Below, in pieces: positions 26,727 to 36,129 of a stretch of DNA of 64,000 bases (position 1 is its first letter; every line of letters starts with the position of its first letter). The position numbers were made by a program, and so were the translations under genes. The notes under the pieces were generated by a model. The model saw only the letters and a list, made by a program, of their open reading frames with translations, did no database searches and was not told the origin of the DNA. The DNA lies in contig CAKUGY010000001.1 in the NCBI GenBank assembly GCA_934654835.1, forward strand, positions 157,500 through 221,499, written 5' to 3'. The stretch comes from an uncultured Collinsella sp. (GTDB taxonomy: Bacteria > Actinomycetota > Coriobacteriia > Coriobacteriales > Coriobacteriaceae).

Positions 26727-26789
26727 CTTCTCGGTTTTATTTCTTATGGTTTATCTATCAGCGCAAGACGATGTCAGATGGAGGTCTGA

Positions 26790-28250
26790 ATGTACAAGCG
26801 CACCAAGATTGTATGCACCATGGGTCCCGCCTGCGATAGCGACGAGACCATCCGCGAGATGATCAAGGCGGGCATGAACGTCGCCCGTTTTAACTTCTCG
26901 CACGGCTCCTACGACGAGCACCACGGTCGCATCGAGCGCGTCCGTCGTATTTCCAAGGAGCTCGGTATGCCCGTCGGCATCCTGCTCGACACCAAGGGCC
27001 CCGAGGTCCGCACCGGCCTTCTGGTCGACGGCAAGAAGGTTGCCGTCAAGACTGGCGACAAGATCGTCGTCACCGCTCAGCCCACGTCCGAGGATTTCCA
27101 CGGCACCTCTGAGCACATCTCCCTCGACTACCTGGCTCTGCCCTCCGAGGTCGAGAAGGGCTCTCTCATCCTGATCGATGACGGCCTGGTTGCCCTCGAG
27201 GTCGAGTCCGTCGACGGCCAGGACATGACCTGCGTCGTCAAGAACGACGGCCTGATCGGCGAGCGCAAGGGCGTCAACATGCCTAACGTCAACATCTCGC
27301 TGCCCGCCATCACCGAGCGCGATCGTCAGGATATCCTCTTTGGCCTGACCGAGAACATCGACTACATCGCCGCTTCCTTCATCCGTGACGGCGAGTCCGT
27401 CCGCGGCATCCGTGAGCTTTGCCGCGAGAACGGTGGCGAGCACGTGACGATCTTCCCGAAGATCGAGTGCGCCCTGGGCGTCGAGAACTTCGACGAGATC
27501 CTCGAGGCTTCCGACGGCATCATGGTCGCCCGTGGCGACCTGGGCATCGAGATCAAGCCCGAGCTCGTTCCGCACATCCAGAAGGAGATCATCGCCAAGT
27601 GCAACGCGGCCTACAAGCCCGTCATTACCGCTACGCAGATGCTCGACTCCATGCAGCAGAACCCGCGCCCGACGCGCGCCGAGGTTGCCGACGTTGCTAA
27701 CGCCATTTACGACGGCACCGACGCCGTCATGCTGTCCGGCGAGTCCGCTGCCGGTAAGTACCCGGTCGAGGCCGTCAAGATGCAGGCCAGCATCGCCATG
27801 GAGACCGAGAAGTACCTCCCGGCTCACGCTCCGCTCGAGGTTCCGGCCGACGCCCACGGCACCCGCGTCGTCAACAACGTTGTGGGTATGTCCGCTGTGA
27901 ACATGGCCACCACCGTTGGCGCCAAGTGCATCACCGTGCCGACGACCACCGGTCGTACCGCTCGCCTGATCTCGCACTTCCGTCCCAACATGCCGATCTG
28001 CGCGTTCTCCCGTCACCACTGGGCTGTCCAGCAGATGATCATGTACTGGGGCGTCATCCCGCACCAGGCCGAGATCACCCAGGGCACCGTCAACGGTACG
28101 ATCGTCAAGGCGATCGAGACCGCTAAGGAGCTCGGCTACGTCGAGACCGGCGATCTGACCGTCGCCACCGCCGGCGATCCCCGCATGAGCGTCCAGCTCG
28201 AGGACAAGGTCTCCTCGACCAACGTCGCTTACGTCGCTCAGGTGCGCTAA
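26790..28250 (+). CDS. pyk: Pyruvate kinase
   Basis: A 486-residue glycolytic enzyme that converts phosphoenolpyruvate and ADP to pyruvate and ATP. The N-terminus KRTKIVCTMGPACDSDE, the ARFNFSHG motif, the LDTKGPEVRTG motif, the IFPKIECALGVENFDEI active-site strand and the MVARGDLGIEI motif are all present. The C-terminal allosteric domain is complete. A GATGGAGGTC ribosome-binding site lies just upstream. It is monocistronic, with a strong terminator after it. The codon usage is strongly biased, as expected for high expression. Confidence 0.97.
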   Translation: MYKRTKIVCTMGPACDSDETIREMIKAGMNVARFNFSHGSYDEHHGRIERVRRISKELGMPVGILLDTKGPEVRTGLLVDGKKVAVKTGDKIVVTAQPTSEDFHGTSEHISLDYLALPSEVEKGSLILIDDGLVALEVESVDGQDMTCVVKNDGLIGERKGVNMPNVNISLPAITERDRQDILFGLTENIDYIAASFIRDGESVRGIRELCRENGGEHVTIFPKIECALGVENFDEILEASDGIMVARGDLGIEIKPELVPHIQKEIIAKCNAAYKPVITATQMLDSMQQNPRPTRAEVADVANAIYDGTDAVMLSGESAAGKYPVEAVKMQASIAMETEKYLPAHAPLEVPADAHGTRVVNNVVGMSAVNMATTVGAKCITVPTTTGRTARLISHFRPNMPICAFSRHHWAVQQMIMYWGVIPHQAEITQGTVNGTIVKAIETAKELGYVETGDLTVATAGDPRMSVQLEDKVSSTNVAYVAQVR

Positions 28251-28281
28251 ATCGCACTTGCAAGCAGACTTGCATTGTAAA

Positions 28282-28315
28282 GGGCCCGGAAGGCTTCGCC
28301 TTCCGGGCCCTTTTT
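28282..28315 (+). terminator. pyk intrinsic terminator
   Basis: GGGCCCGGAAGGC-TTC-GCCTTCCGGGCCC perfect 13-bp stem followed by TTTTT. Confidence 0.95.
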
Positions 28316-28496
28316 CTGTATGTCGATGCCGGAACGCGGCATGACTTGCGCCAACTTTTTTACCAAAGGACGCGAAAATCGCCCTTCAAGGCCCAAATAG
28401 AGCGTCCCAACATCAATAGTGTCCGCCCGGTGGCGAACCCACACCCCAACCGAGACCGCTAAAGCGTTTTAGCAAGGTCCAAATCAGCCGCGTTTC

Positions 28497-28620
28497 CGGA
28501 AGTATGCGGCAAATTCTGAGACCTTCGAACACACCCCGTTTTTTCGCAACAAAATGCCTGATAAACTAGCCTCAAAAGCCGGGTCTGCTCACAGGGTTCA
28601 GATTTTGCCGCATACTTCCG
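28497..28620. promoter_or_regulatory. 23-bp inverted repeat upstream of the nuclease-like gene
   Basis: CGGAAGTATGCGGCAAATTC at 28497 onward and its near-perfect complement (GATTTTGCCGCATACTTCCG, ending at 28620) flank a 78-bp interior, 56 bp before the gene at 28676. This may be an operator pair or the ends of a small mobile element. Confidence 0.6.
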
Positions 28621-28675
28621 AATTGACGCTGGCATCCCTTAATCCATAGGCACGCTTTTCAACCAGGAGGGCATC

Positions 28676-29749
28676 GTGGATCTGACGCTATGCGGCCAAA
28701 CTGCTTTTTACTATCACCGCATCCCACCGCAAATTCTGGGTCTTTACCCTGCCGTTAGCCTTGGCAATATGGATCGCAGATGTTGCGGCCTCGGAAATCA
28801 TGCGGTTGTAAAAGACCTGCTTCACGCACCACTTCACAGGCTCGTATTCACTCGGGCACAATCCGGATCGCGAAGCCTGTTTAAATCGCACCTCCTGACC
28901 CAAGAGCCGCCTCCTGGGTCGTTTAGGCAGACTGAGCATGGGTTTGATGTCGCGTCGCCGGAGTTTACGCTGCTCAACCTTGCTACACAGGTCTCACACA
29001 ACCAGCTACTCATGGCTTGTTACGAGATGTGCGGGTCATTTGCGGTGTTCACACCTTGCAAACGAGCGCAGCAGCAGCTTGATGAAGCCATCTCCCTTAA
29101 GCTCATTCCGCCCAACTGCGGTTGGGAACGAGTTAGCGACGTCAACGGCAAAGACACGAACCTATGGAAACGCACGCCGCTCCTTACCGCAACGGATATC
29201 GCCGCGTTCGCCAAGCAGGCCGCAGGCCTGCGCGGCGTCAAACAGCTCCGTTGGGCAGCCGGGCGCATGACGGGGCAGACCGCCTCGCCCTTCGAGGTTC
29301 AGGCCTCCATGCTCGTCTCGCTCCCCCGCGACGGGGGCGGCCTGGGCATCCATATCGCAAACAACGTCCGCATCCCGCTCAACGAGGCCGCGCGCTCGCT
29401 GTATGACAAAACCTGCTGCTACGCCGATATCCTTATCGAAAGCAACACCGATAGCACAGGCGTCATCCTGGAATGCCAAGGCCGCTCTGCTCATGGCAGC
29501 GAGGCCGCAAGCCTCTCCGATGCCGAGCGCACCACCGCGCTCACGAGCATGGGCTACGACGTCATCCAAATAACCTATGAGCAGATCGAAGACACAAAGA
29601 GCTTTAACAACCTCGCCGAGCTCATCCATAAAAAGGCGGGACTCCCCTACGCCCCAAAGACCAAACAGGAACGCACCGCCGAAGATGCCCTTCGACGGGA
29701 GCTGTTAGTCAATTGGGATGAGCTGTTCGCCGTCAAGCCGAGCAGTTAG
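28676..29749 (+). CDS. AbiEi/DUF559-like protein with PD-(D/E)XK-type C-terminus
   Basis: A 357-residue protein with a GTG start (AGGAGG 6 nt upstream). The middle contains SPEFTLLNLATQ and TASPFEVQASMLVSLPRDGGGLG. The C-terminus (about 240-330) contains ADILIES...GVILECQG followed by DAERTTALTSMGYDVIQIT, a pattern like Vsr/DUF559 endonuclease domains (D...E-x-Q). The same SPE and SLPxxxGGL motifs occur in the gene at 52054-53157, so the two are paralogues. I suggest a role in defence or as a TA-type regulator, but the activity is not proven. It converges on the next gene with a 4-bp overlap. Confidence 0.65.
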   Translation: MDLTLCGQTAFYYHRIPPQILGLYPAVSLGNMDRRCCGLGNHAVVKDLLHAPLHRLVFTRAQSGSRSLFKSHLLTQEPPPGSFRQTEHGFDVASPEFTLLNLATQVSHNQLLMACYEMCGSFAVFTPCKRAQQQLDEAISLKLIPPNCGWERVSDVNGKDTNLWKRTPLLTATDIAAFAKQAAGLRGVKQLRWAAGRMTGQTASPFEVQASMLVSLPRDGGGLGIHIANNVRIPLNEAARSLYDKTCCYADILIESNTDSTGVILECQGRSAHGSEAASLSDAERTTALTSMGYDVIQITYEQIEDTKSFNNLAELIHKKAGLPYAPKTKQERTAEDALRRELLVNWDELFAVKPSS

Positions 29750-30594
29750 CAGCTGGCGATCAGGGGTACCGCGGGTGTGCCGGGAGCGGCCACGCGCTCG
29801 GCGAAGCCGGCCTCGGTCAGTTCGATGACCTCGGTAAACGTCGCGTCAAAGAACTCCTCGGTCAACAGGCGATATGGCGGATGGTCCGACTCGCCAGGGT
29901 TTTCGCGCACAATCTCGTGCATGACGCCGATGGTCTTGAGCACATATTCCTTATGGATGGGATACTGTCCAAAACGCGTCGCCGCGGTATACAGGCGATC
30001 GGTCGCACGCGGGATGGAAACGATGCCGAGCGTCTTTCCAAACCAGTCAAAGTCACCCTGCTTTTTAATGCGGAATTCCTCGCTTGGCTTGCCGCCGTGC
30101 GCTTCCAGATACTGGTTCACGCGCGTGTTCCACACGGTATCGGCCACCAAATGCGACCAGACGCCCAGTGTTAAATCGAGCAACGACTGTGCCACGTCCT
30201 CGGATGCCAGCGAAAACTCGCCGGCAACCGGCCCGGCAACCGGCTCGGCATCCTTATAACGTTGGGGATAGTGCACGCGGTTCAGCCGCTCGCGCTCCTC
30301 TACGATCGAGGTCGCCGCGGCCGGCGCACCGGTGGGCGAACTTTTAAGCAACGGCGCCACATAGGTATCCCAAAACTCATGCTCGCGCGGCTTAGGAATA
30401 GGCTCGGGCTTGGCAAAATGCGTGATGCGATACGGAATGGGATCGGCAATACCGGGAACCATATAGCCCACAAAGATATCCGGAACCACGCAGCCAAACA
30501 AAAAGGCATTGCGGTCGCGCACGCTATCGGCAAGCGCACCGGTGCGCTCCAGAAGTCGTTCCGTTTGAGCGATATGAATGTTCCAGCTTGGCAT
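29746..30594 (-). CDS. Zinc-dependent phospholipase C-like protein
   Basis: A 282-residue protein that resembles the zinc-dependent phospholipase C/nuclease fold (PF00882-like): MPSWNIHIAQTERLLE, RNAFLFGCVVPDIFVGY, RITHF and GVWSHLVADTVWN carry the spaced His and Asp residues expected to bind zinc. There is no signal peptide, so it is intracellular. GGGGGT lies upstream of the ATG at 30594, and a much longer in-frame start is rejected. The substrate is unknown. Confidence 0.8.
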   Translation of the reverse strand: MPSWNIHIAQTERLLERTGALADSVRDRNAFLFGCVVPDIFVGYMVPGIADPIPYRITHFAKPEPIPKPREHEFWDTYVAPLLKSSPTGAPAAATSIVEERERLNRVHYPQRYKDAEPVAGPVAGEFSLASEDVAQSLLDLTLGVWSHLVADTVWNTRVNQYLEAHGGKPSEEFRIKKQGDFDWFGKTLGIVSIPRATDRLYTAATRFGQYPIHKEYVLKTIGVMHEIVRENPGESDHPPYRLLTEEFFDATFTEVIELTEAGFAERVAAPGTPAVPLIASC

Positions 30595-30673
30595 AGCCAC
30601 CCCCATAAAAACCTGGATAACTATACCATCACGGCAAAGCCGCGCGGGCGCCCACGCATGCTCTACGCAGCAA

Positions 30674-31444
30674 CTATTCGGCGACACCGACCTCGGTTCC
30701 ATACGACGGTGTGGGCGCCTCGACCACATGGTGATATCGATCGATATAGATCGCACGGGCGCCCAGGCGCCGCACCAAATCCTGGTGGTGCGTGCTCATC
30801 AAGACCGTCTTGCCCGCCGCAACGTAGGCCAGCAAAAAGTTAACCACGATGTCGCAAGAATCCTCGTCGAGCCCGTTGGTGGGCTCGTCGAGGACCAAGA
30901 TATCCGGGTTCATCGACACTACTGCGGCCAGCGCCACGCGCTTCTTTTGCCCGCCCGAGAGCTGGTAGGGAGAGGCGTCGACCAGATCGGCAACCTGGAA
31001 CAACTCCATGGCATCGTGCACGCGGCGCTCGAGCTCGCCCGCTGGCAGACCCATTTGAGCGGGACCAAAGGCGACTTCCTCGCCCACCGTGGCGCAGAAC
31101 AGTTGGGCATCGGCGTTTTGGAACACAAAGCCAACGCGCTGATGAAAGCGCTGTGCGGCCACGGAATCCTTCAGAAACGCCGCATCGATCACGTGTCCAT
31201 CAAACAGGTACGCGCCCGCGTCCGCTAGCTCAAGGCCGTTGATGAGGCGCATGATCGTCGTCTTGCCGCAGCCGTTGGGGCCGAGCAGCGCAACGAGCTC
31301 ACCGCGATCGACCTGCAGCGACACGCCGTCGACTACCGTATGGCCCGAGTAGGAAAACACCACATCGCGAAACTCGACAAGCGGCGCAGTCTCGGCGCCG
31401 GCGGCACTGCTCGCGCCCATCACGCTATTCGTATCGTTAGCCAA
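30674..31444 (-). CDS. cbiO: Energy-coupling factor transporter ATPase (CbiO/NikO)
   Basis: About 256 residues, the ABC ATPase of an ECF nickel/cobalt importer. Walker A is GPNGCGKTT, the Q-loop FQNADAQLF is typical of ECF ATPases, the signature is LSGGQKKRVA and Walker B is ILVLDEPTNGLD. The start is uncertain. I chose the TTG at 31444 with AGGGAAGG upstream; an ATG at 31420 would also work. It follows cbiQ by 43 bp. Confidence 0.92.
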   Translation of the reverse strand: MANDTNSVMGASSAAGAETAPLVEFRDVVFSYSGHTVVDGVSLQVDRGELVALLGPNGCGKTTIMRLINGLELADAGAYLFDGHVIDAAFLKDSVAAQRFHQRVGFVFQNADAQLFCATVGEEVAFGPAQMGLPAGELERRVHDAMELFQVADLVDASPYQLSGGQKKRVALAAVVSMNPDILVLDEPTNGLDEDSCDIVVNFLLAYVAAGKTVLMSTHHQDLVRRLGARAIYIDRYHHVVEAPTPSYGTEVGVAE

Positions 31445-31487
31445 AACGTCGCCTTCCCTATTCACACCGATAGTCGGACCGCTCGCA

Positions 31488-32324
31488 CTACAGCACGGCG
31501 CACAGCGCCGCCAGCAGCACCACAACGGCCGCATAGACCGCATCGCGCCAGCCAAACCCAGCGCGCGCGGGCGCCGGATACACGCCGGCAAAGCCGCGGC
31601 ACAGCATGGCCTCGTCCATCGCGCGGCTGCACTCCATCGCCTTGATAAACGTCATGCCCATGATACCCGCGACCGAATCGGTACGCGAAAACCCCGCAGG
31701 CGCGCGGCCAACGCTGCGCAGCATGACCGATTCGGTCAGATCGTGCGCCGTGCGACCCAGCACCTCGATGTGCTTGAGCGCCATATCAAACGTAAAGATA
31801 ACCTCGTCGGGCAGGTGCAACATCTTGAGCGCTGCCGACATGCGACTCCAGGTAAGCGTCCACGAAACGCCCAGCACCAGCGATACGTTAATAAAGGTCT
31901 TGAGCGCGATCTTGAGCATGGCGCTCGCGGCAGAAGCGCCCAACAGCAAGGCCGGCAGTGCTAAAACCACCGCAAGCCCCGCAGCGCCAAGCGCCGGCAC
32001 AAAGGTCGCCCGCAGCCCGCGCACGGGGCGCACGGCAACGAGCACCAGTGCGATTGCCGCCATCAACATGAGGAACAGTGGGCTTTGCGTCAGACACACG
32101 CACAGGACACAGGCGAACATCCCCACCAGACGCACCGGAGCCGAAACGCAAGAAAGGGCGCGGTCGACCATCGACCCGCCCTCGTGTGCGCCGCCGCCCA
32201 GGCGAACCCGTTCAAGCAGGCTCGCCAGGTGCAGGACGTTCTTTTGCATCACGCGATGCCGAGCCCCCGCGGGCTCGTATCGCTCCTCGGCCGCAAGCCA
32301 GCTAGGCAGCTCGGCCATTGCCAT
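31488..32324 (-). CDS. cbiQ: ECF transporter transmembrane protein (CbiQ/NikQ)
   Basis: A 278-residue membrane protein with about six hydrophobic segments and the coupling-helix motifs AHDLTESVMLRSVGRAP and FIKAMECSRAMDEAMLCRGF, which contain the conserved Ala-Arg-Gly surface that docks onto CbiO. The start overlaps the end of cbiM by 23 bp. It is the scaffold of the nickel/cobalt ECF transporter. Confidence 0.92.
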   Translation of the reverse strand: MAMAELPSWLAAEERYEPAGARHRVMQKNVLHLASLLERVRLGGGAHEGGSMVDRALSCVSAPVRLVGMFACVLCVCLTQSPLFLMLMAAIALVLVAVRPVRGLRATFVPALGAAGLAVVLALPALLLGASAASAMLKIALKTFINVSLVLGVSWTLTWSRMSAALKMLHLPDEVIFTFDMALKHIEVLGRTAHDLTESVMLRSVGRAPAGFSRTDSVAGIMGMTFIKAMECSRAMDEAMLCRGFAGVYPAPARAGFGWRDAVYAAVVVLLAALCAVL

Positions 32325-33387
32325 GAGCACCGCTTTCCTTGACCGTCAGCGAGATCAGGCGGAACGCGATGGTGAGCACCGCCACGCCAATCACGCCCGA
32401 AAGGATATACATAGCAGCCTGGCCGGCAAAGCCAAGACCCTGCTCCTCGGAATAAGCCTGTAGATAATCGCCCGTGGGCAGTGCGTCGGCAAACGTCGGG
32501 GTATCGAGGCCGACCGAAGCCTGCAGGCTGTCGTCGCCAGCCTCCTGAACGGCGGTCGCGGCGCCCTCGGCGTCCCACTCGCCCCAGGCGTCACCCGTGG
32601 CAAGCAGACCCAGCGGCGTGGCCACGACAAGTACGGCGACCAGGATGAGTGTGGGGATCAGCGAGGCCTTCTTGGCAGTAGCGCCCTCGGCGGCAAGCTG
32701 GCCGTCAGCGGCCTCGGGACCAACGATAATGCCCGGCGCCGTCTTCTTAATGAAGCCGTAGATGGCGGCCGTCGCCACGCCCTCGACCACGCCGGCAACC
32801 AGCATATGCGGAATCATCATGGCCGGGACAGCGATGGACAGCGGGAAGGGGCAGTACAGCGGAGCGCCCGAAGCATTGGTGAAGAGCATCGGCTGGATAC
32901 CGAACTCAATTGCCGCACACAGGGCCGCCAGGCACAGGCCGACCCAGCCACTTACGATGGCCGAAACCGAAGTGCCCCAGCTCTTGTCGTGCAGACGGCT
33001 ATTGAGCGCGCGGAACACGATAGCGGCGGCAAACGGCAGCACAAAGGCCATGTTAAAGCAGTTGGCGCCAAAGGACAGGATGCCGCCATCGCCAAACAGC
33101 AGCGCCTGCAGTGCCAGCGCGACCGAGACAGCGATGGCCGCGGCCTCGGGGCCCAGCAGCAGCGCGATGAGCGCGCCGCCGACGGCGTGGCCCGTGGTGC
33201 CGCCGGGCAGCGGCACGTTGAACATCATGAGCAAGAAGGAGAAGGCGGCGCAGATGCCCAGGAAAGCCATGTGCTCGCGATCGAGCGTGGCACGCACCTT
33301 CTTGATGCAGTGGACCCACACGGGGACCATCGCCACCGCCATGACGGCATCGGTCTGCGGGGACAGGTAATTATCTGGAATGTGCAT
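32302..33387 (-). CDS. cbiM: Nickel/cobalt ECF substrate-binding protein (CbiM fused to a CbiN/PDGLE-like tail)
   Basis: A 361-residue S component. The mature N-terminus MHIPDNYLSP has the metal-ligating Met-His pair; seven helices follow (residues about 10-230). A linker then leads to a C-terminal domain with two more helices and GLLATGDAWGEW, resembling the PDGLE/CbiN module. GGGAGG precedes the ATG. A NikR-like palindrome lies 56-83 bp upstream, which favours nickel over cobalt as the substrate. Confidence 0.92.
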   Translation of the reverse strand: MHIPDNYLSPQTDAVMAVAMVPVWVHCIKKVRATLDREHMAFLGICAAFSFLLMMFNVPLPGGTTGHAVGGALIALLLGPEAAAIAVSVALALQALLFGDGGILSFGANCFNMAFVLPFAAAIVFRALNSRLHDKSWGTSVSAIVSGWVGLCLAALCAAIEFGIQPMLFTNASGAPLYCPFPLSIAVPAMMIPHMLVAGVVEGVATAAIYGFIKKTAPGIIVGPEAADGQLAAEGATAKKASLIPTLILVAVLVVATPLGLLATGDAWGEWDAEGAATAVQEAGDDSLQASVGLDTPTFADALPTGDYLQAYSEEQGLGFAGQAAMYILSGVIGVAVLTIAFRLISLTVKESGAHGNGRAA

Positions 33388-33442
33388 AGTGCCTCCCGGC
33401 TGTCGGCGCACGGGACTGCGCGCCGTTTGAACCATGTTGTCA

Positions 33443-33470
33443 GTGTTACGCATCGGCCGATTCGTAACAC
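33443..33470 (-). promoter_or_regulatory. NikR-type operator upstream of cbiMQO
   Basis: GTGTTAC (33443-33449) and GTAACAC (33464-33470) form a perfect 7-bp inverted repeat separated by exactly 14 bp, just upstream of cbiM. The half-site and spacing match NikR-type sites as I recall them from sulfate reducers. No nikR gene is in the window. Confidence 0.7.
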
Positions 33471-33612
33471 GCCGCCGGCTATCATAGCAAAACGACGCGC
33501 CGCCAACAAAGCGACACGCCGTTTTGCAATACATATGTCACAGATGCAGGGCGCTGGTGGGCGGTAGCCCAGTCATGCCGCCGCCCGACGGCCCACGCCT
33601 CAGTCGCAAGCC

Positions 33613-36066
33613 CTAGCCGCGAACCTCGCCGTTTACGCCCTTGCACACCTTGGTGACGATCTTCTGGTGCGCCTTCTCGACCTCTTCGCTGGTGAGCGTA
33701 TGGTCGTCGGAACGATACGTAAGCGCAAAGGCCATGGACTTCTTGCCCGCACCTATGCGAACCGGATCGCGGTAGACGTCGAACAGGCGCACGCCCTCGA
33801 GCAGCTTGCCGCCGGCGCTCGTAATACGACGCTCAAGGTCCTCGCAGGTCACAGCGTTGTCGACCACGATAGCAAGGTCGTGCTCAACGGCTGGGTACTG
33901 CGAGAACTCGCGATAGTTCTCCTGGTTGCGAGCGCCCTTGATCAGCTTGTCCAGGTCGAGCTCAAAGGCAACGACGACCTCATCGATGCCGCAGGCCTCG
34001 CGTGCCTCGGGATGGATCTCGCCGACCCAGCCCAGCACGGTACCGCCCGAGAGCACCTCGGCCGCACGACCCGGCTGCAGGAAGGCATAGCCCTCGCCCT
34101 CGACGGGACGGAAGCGGACCTTCTCGATGCGCAGCTGGGCAAGCAGCTCCTCGACAATGCCCTTGCCAAAGAAGAAACGCAGCTTACGGTACTTCATGTT
34201 CCAGGACTGCTCGCTCCACTGACCCGAGAGCACGCCCGCCACGGACTTGGTCTCCTTGGGCAGGCTGGCGTTCTCGCGGCCGTGGAACAGGCTGCCGACC
34301 TCGTACAGGTGCACGTTGGGCGTGCCGTGGGCCTCGTTGTATGCCACGGACTGCAGCAGGCCCGGCAGCAGCGAGCGACGCATCTCGGTCTGCTCGGCCA
34401 CCAGCGGGTTCATGAGCACCACGGGGCAGCCGCGGCCCTCGGTGGACATGCCAATCTTCTCCAGGTCGCCCGGGGCGGCAAAGCCAAAGGTCGTGGTCTC
34501 GTTGAGGCCGCAGGCGCGCAGGATCTCGCCGACCTTACGGGTGAGCTTTTGCTCGCGGGTCAGGCCGCCGATGTGGTTCTTGGCAGCCGGGATGGTCGCC
34601 GTCACGCGGCCCATGCCCCACAGGCGCAGGACCTCCTCGATCAGGTCAATCTCACGCGGCAGGTCGGGGCGGAAGCTCGGCGGGGTGACGATAAAGTCCT
34701 CGCCGTCGCGCTCGACGGTGCAGCCCAGGCGGGTGAGCGAGCGCTCGATGAAGTCGGGCTCAATATCGGCACCGCAGATGGCGTGCACGCGGGCCAGGCG
34801 CAGCTTAATGCTGTCGATGGTCTTGGGCGCGGGGAACACGTCGATGTAGCCGGGAGCGACCTCGCCGCCGGCGATCTCCTCGATGAGGGCGCAGGTGACG
34901 TTGGCGACGTCCACGCAGCCGGTCTCGTCGACCTGGCGCTCAAAACGGATGGAGGCGTCGGAGATCAGCGACAGATCGCGGCTGGTATGCGAGGTGCGGC
35001 CGGCATTGAAGCAGGCGCTCTCGACCATCACGTCGACGGTGTCGTCCTCGATCTCGGAATCCATGCCGCCCATAACACCGGCCAGCGCCACGGGGCGCTC
35101 GCCGTCGGTGATCAGGCCCATGCCGGCGTCGAGCACGCGCTCCTCGCCGTCGAGGGTCGTGAACTTCTCGTCCTGCTGGGCAGCGCGGACCACCACGCGA
35201 CGACGGCCATCGCGCTCGGCAAAAGTATCCAGGTCAAAGGCATGCAGCGGCTGGCCGGTGAGCATCATCACGTAGTTGGTGATGTCGACGATGTTGTTGT
35301 GCGGGCGCACGCCCAGGGCGTTGAGGCGCTTGACCATCCAGTCGGGCGACGGGCCGACTTTCACGTTGCGCACGATGCGGGCGACGTAGCGGTCGCACAG
35401 GCCCTCGTCGGCAATCTCGACGGAAAGCTCGTCGTCGGTCGCACGGCCGGTCTCGGCCTTGATGGCGGGCAGCTCAACGTGGAAATCGCGGTCGAAGATG
35501 GCGCCGGTCTCGCGGGCCATGCCGATCATGGACAGGCAGTCGGGACGGTTGGGCGTGATCTCGCAGTCGAGCACGGTGTCGCTCGAGCCCACGTACTCGG
35601 CAAACGGCATGCCGCAGGGCGTGTCCTCGGGCAGGATCATGATGCCGGAGTGGTCACCGCCCAGACCGAGCTCGCGCGCGGAGCAGTTCATGCCCATGGA
35701 CACGACACCGCGGAGCTTGCTCTTCTTGATCTTGACGTCGCCGGGCAGGACAGCGCCGATCATGGCCGTGACGATGTGATCGCCGGCCTCGAAGTTCTGC
35801 GCGCCGCAGACAATCTGCAGCGGAGCGGGGTTGCCGTCGGCGTCGAGGTTCTTGTCGCCCACGTCGACCGAGCACACATACATGTGGTCGCTATCGGGGT
35901 GCGGGGTCTTGGTGAGCACCTTGGCGGTCACCACGTGGTCGAAAGACTCGCCCACGGTGTCGATCGCCTCGACCTCGGTGCCGGTACGGATATATTCGTC
36001 CGAAAGGGTCTTGGGATCCTCCGGAATATCGATCATGGTCTTGAGCCAGTCGTAAGAAACGCGCAT
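33613..36066 (-). CDS. pheT: Phenylalanyl-tRNA synthetase beta subunit
   Basis: An 817-residue subunit of the alpha2-beta2 enzyme that charges tRNA-Phe. The N-terminal EMAP-like tRNA-binding domain (about 40-150), B3/B4 editing domain (about 200-400, with NNIVDITNYVMMLTGQPLHAFD), B5 domain and C-terminal ferredoxin-like anticodon-binding domain (FRXB) are in order. AAAGGAGA lies 9 nt upstream of the start. It is 63 bp downstream of pheS in one operon controlled by a T-box. Confidence 0.97.
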   Translation of the reverse strand: MRVSYDWLKTMIDIPEDPKTLSDEYIRTGTEVEAIDTVGESFDHVVTAKVLTKTPHPDSDHMYVCSVDVGDKNLDADGNPAPLQIVCGAQNFEAGDHIVTAMIGAVLPGDVKIKKSKLRGVVSMGMNCSARELGLGGDHSGIMILPEDTPCGMPFAEYVGSSDTVLDCEITPNRPDCLSMIGMARETGAIFDRDFHVELPAIKAETGRATDDELSVEIADEGLCDRYVARIVRNVKVGPSPDWMVKRLNALGVRPHNNIVDITNYVMMLTGQPLHAFDLDTFAERDGRRRVVVRAAQQDEKFTTLDGEERVLDAGMGLITDGERPVALAGVMGGMDSEIEDDTVDVMVESACFNAGRTSHTSRDLSLISDASIRFERQVDETGCVDVANVTCALIEEIAGGEVAPGYIDVFPAPKTIDSIKLRLARVHAICGADIEPDFIERSLTRLGCTVERDGEDFIVTPPSFRPDLPREIDLIEEVLRLWGMGRVTATIPAAKNHIGGLTREQKLTRKVGEILRACGLNETTTFGFAAPGDLEKIGMSTEGRGCPVVLMNPLVAEQTEMRRSLLPGLLQSVAYNEAHGTPNVHLYEVGSLFHGRENASLPKETKSVAGVLSGQWSEQSWNMKYRKLRFFFGKGIVEELLAQLRIEKVRFRPVEGEGYAFLQPGRAAEVLSGGTVLGWVGEIHPEAREACGIDEVVVAFELDLDKLIKGARNQENYREFSQYPAVEHDLAIVVDNAVTCEDLERRITSAGGKLLEGVRLFDVYRDPVRIGAGKKSMAFALTYRSDDHTLTSEEVEKAHQKIVTKVCKGVNGEVRG

Positions 36067-36129
36067 CTAACTGGTCTCCTTTCATAAATGCGGCTTTGAG
36101 CCGGAAACTGCAACTAAGAAGAAAGCGTT

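Noticed and set aside
33667..36087. 806-codon plus-strand open frame opposite pheT
   Set aside because: Antisense shadow of pheT; composition is Ala/Gly/His/Leu-rich with no recognisable domain.
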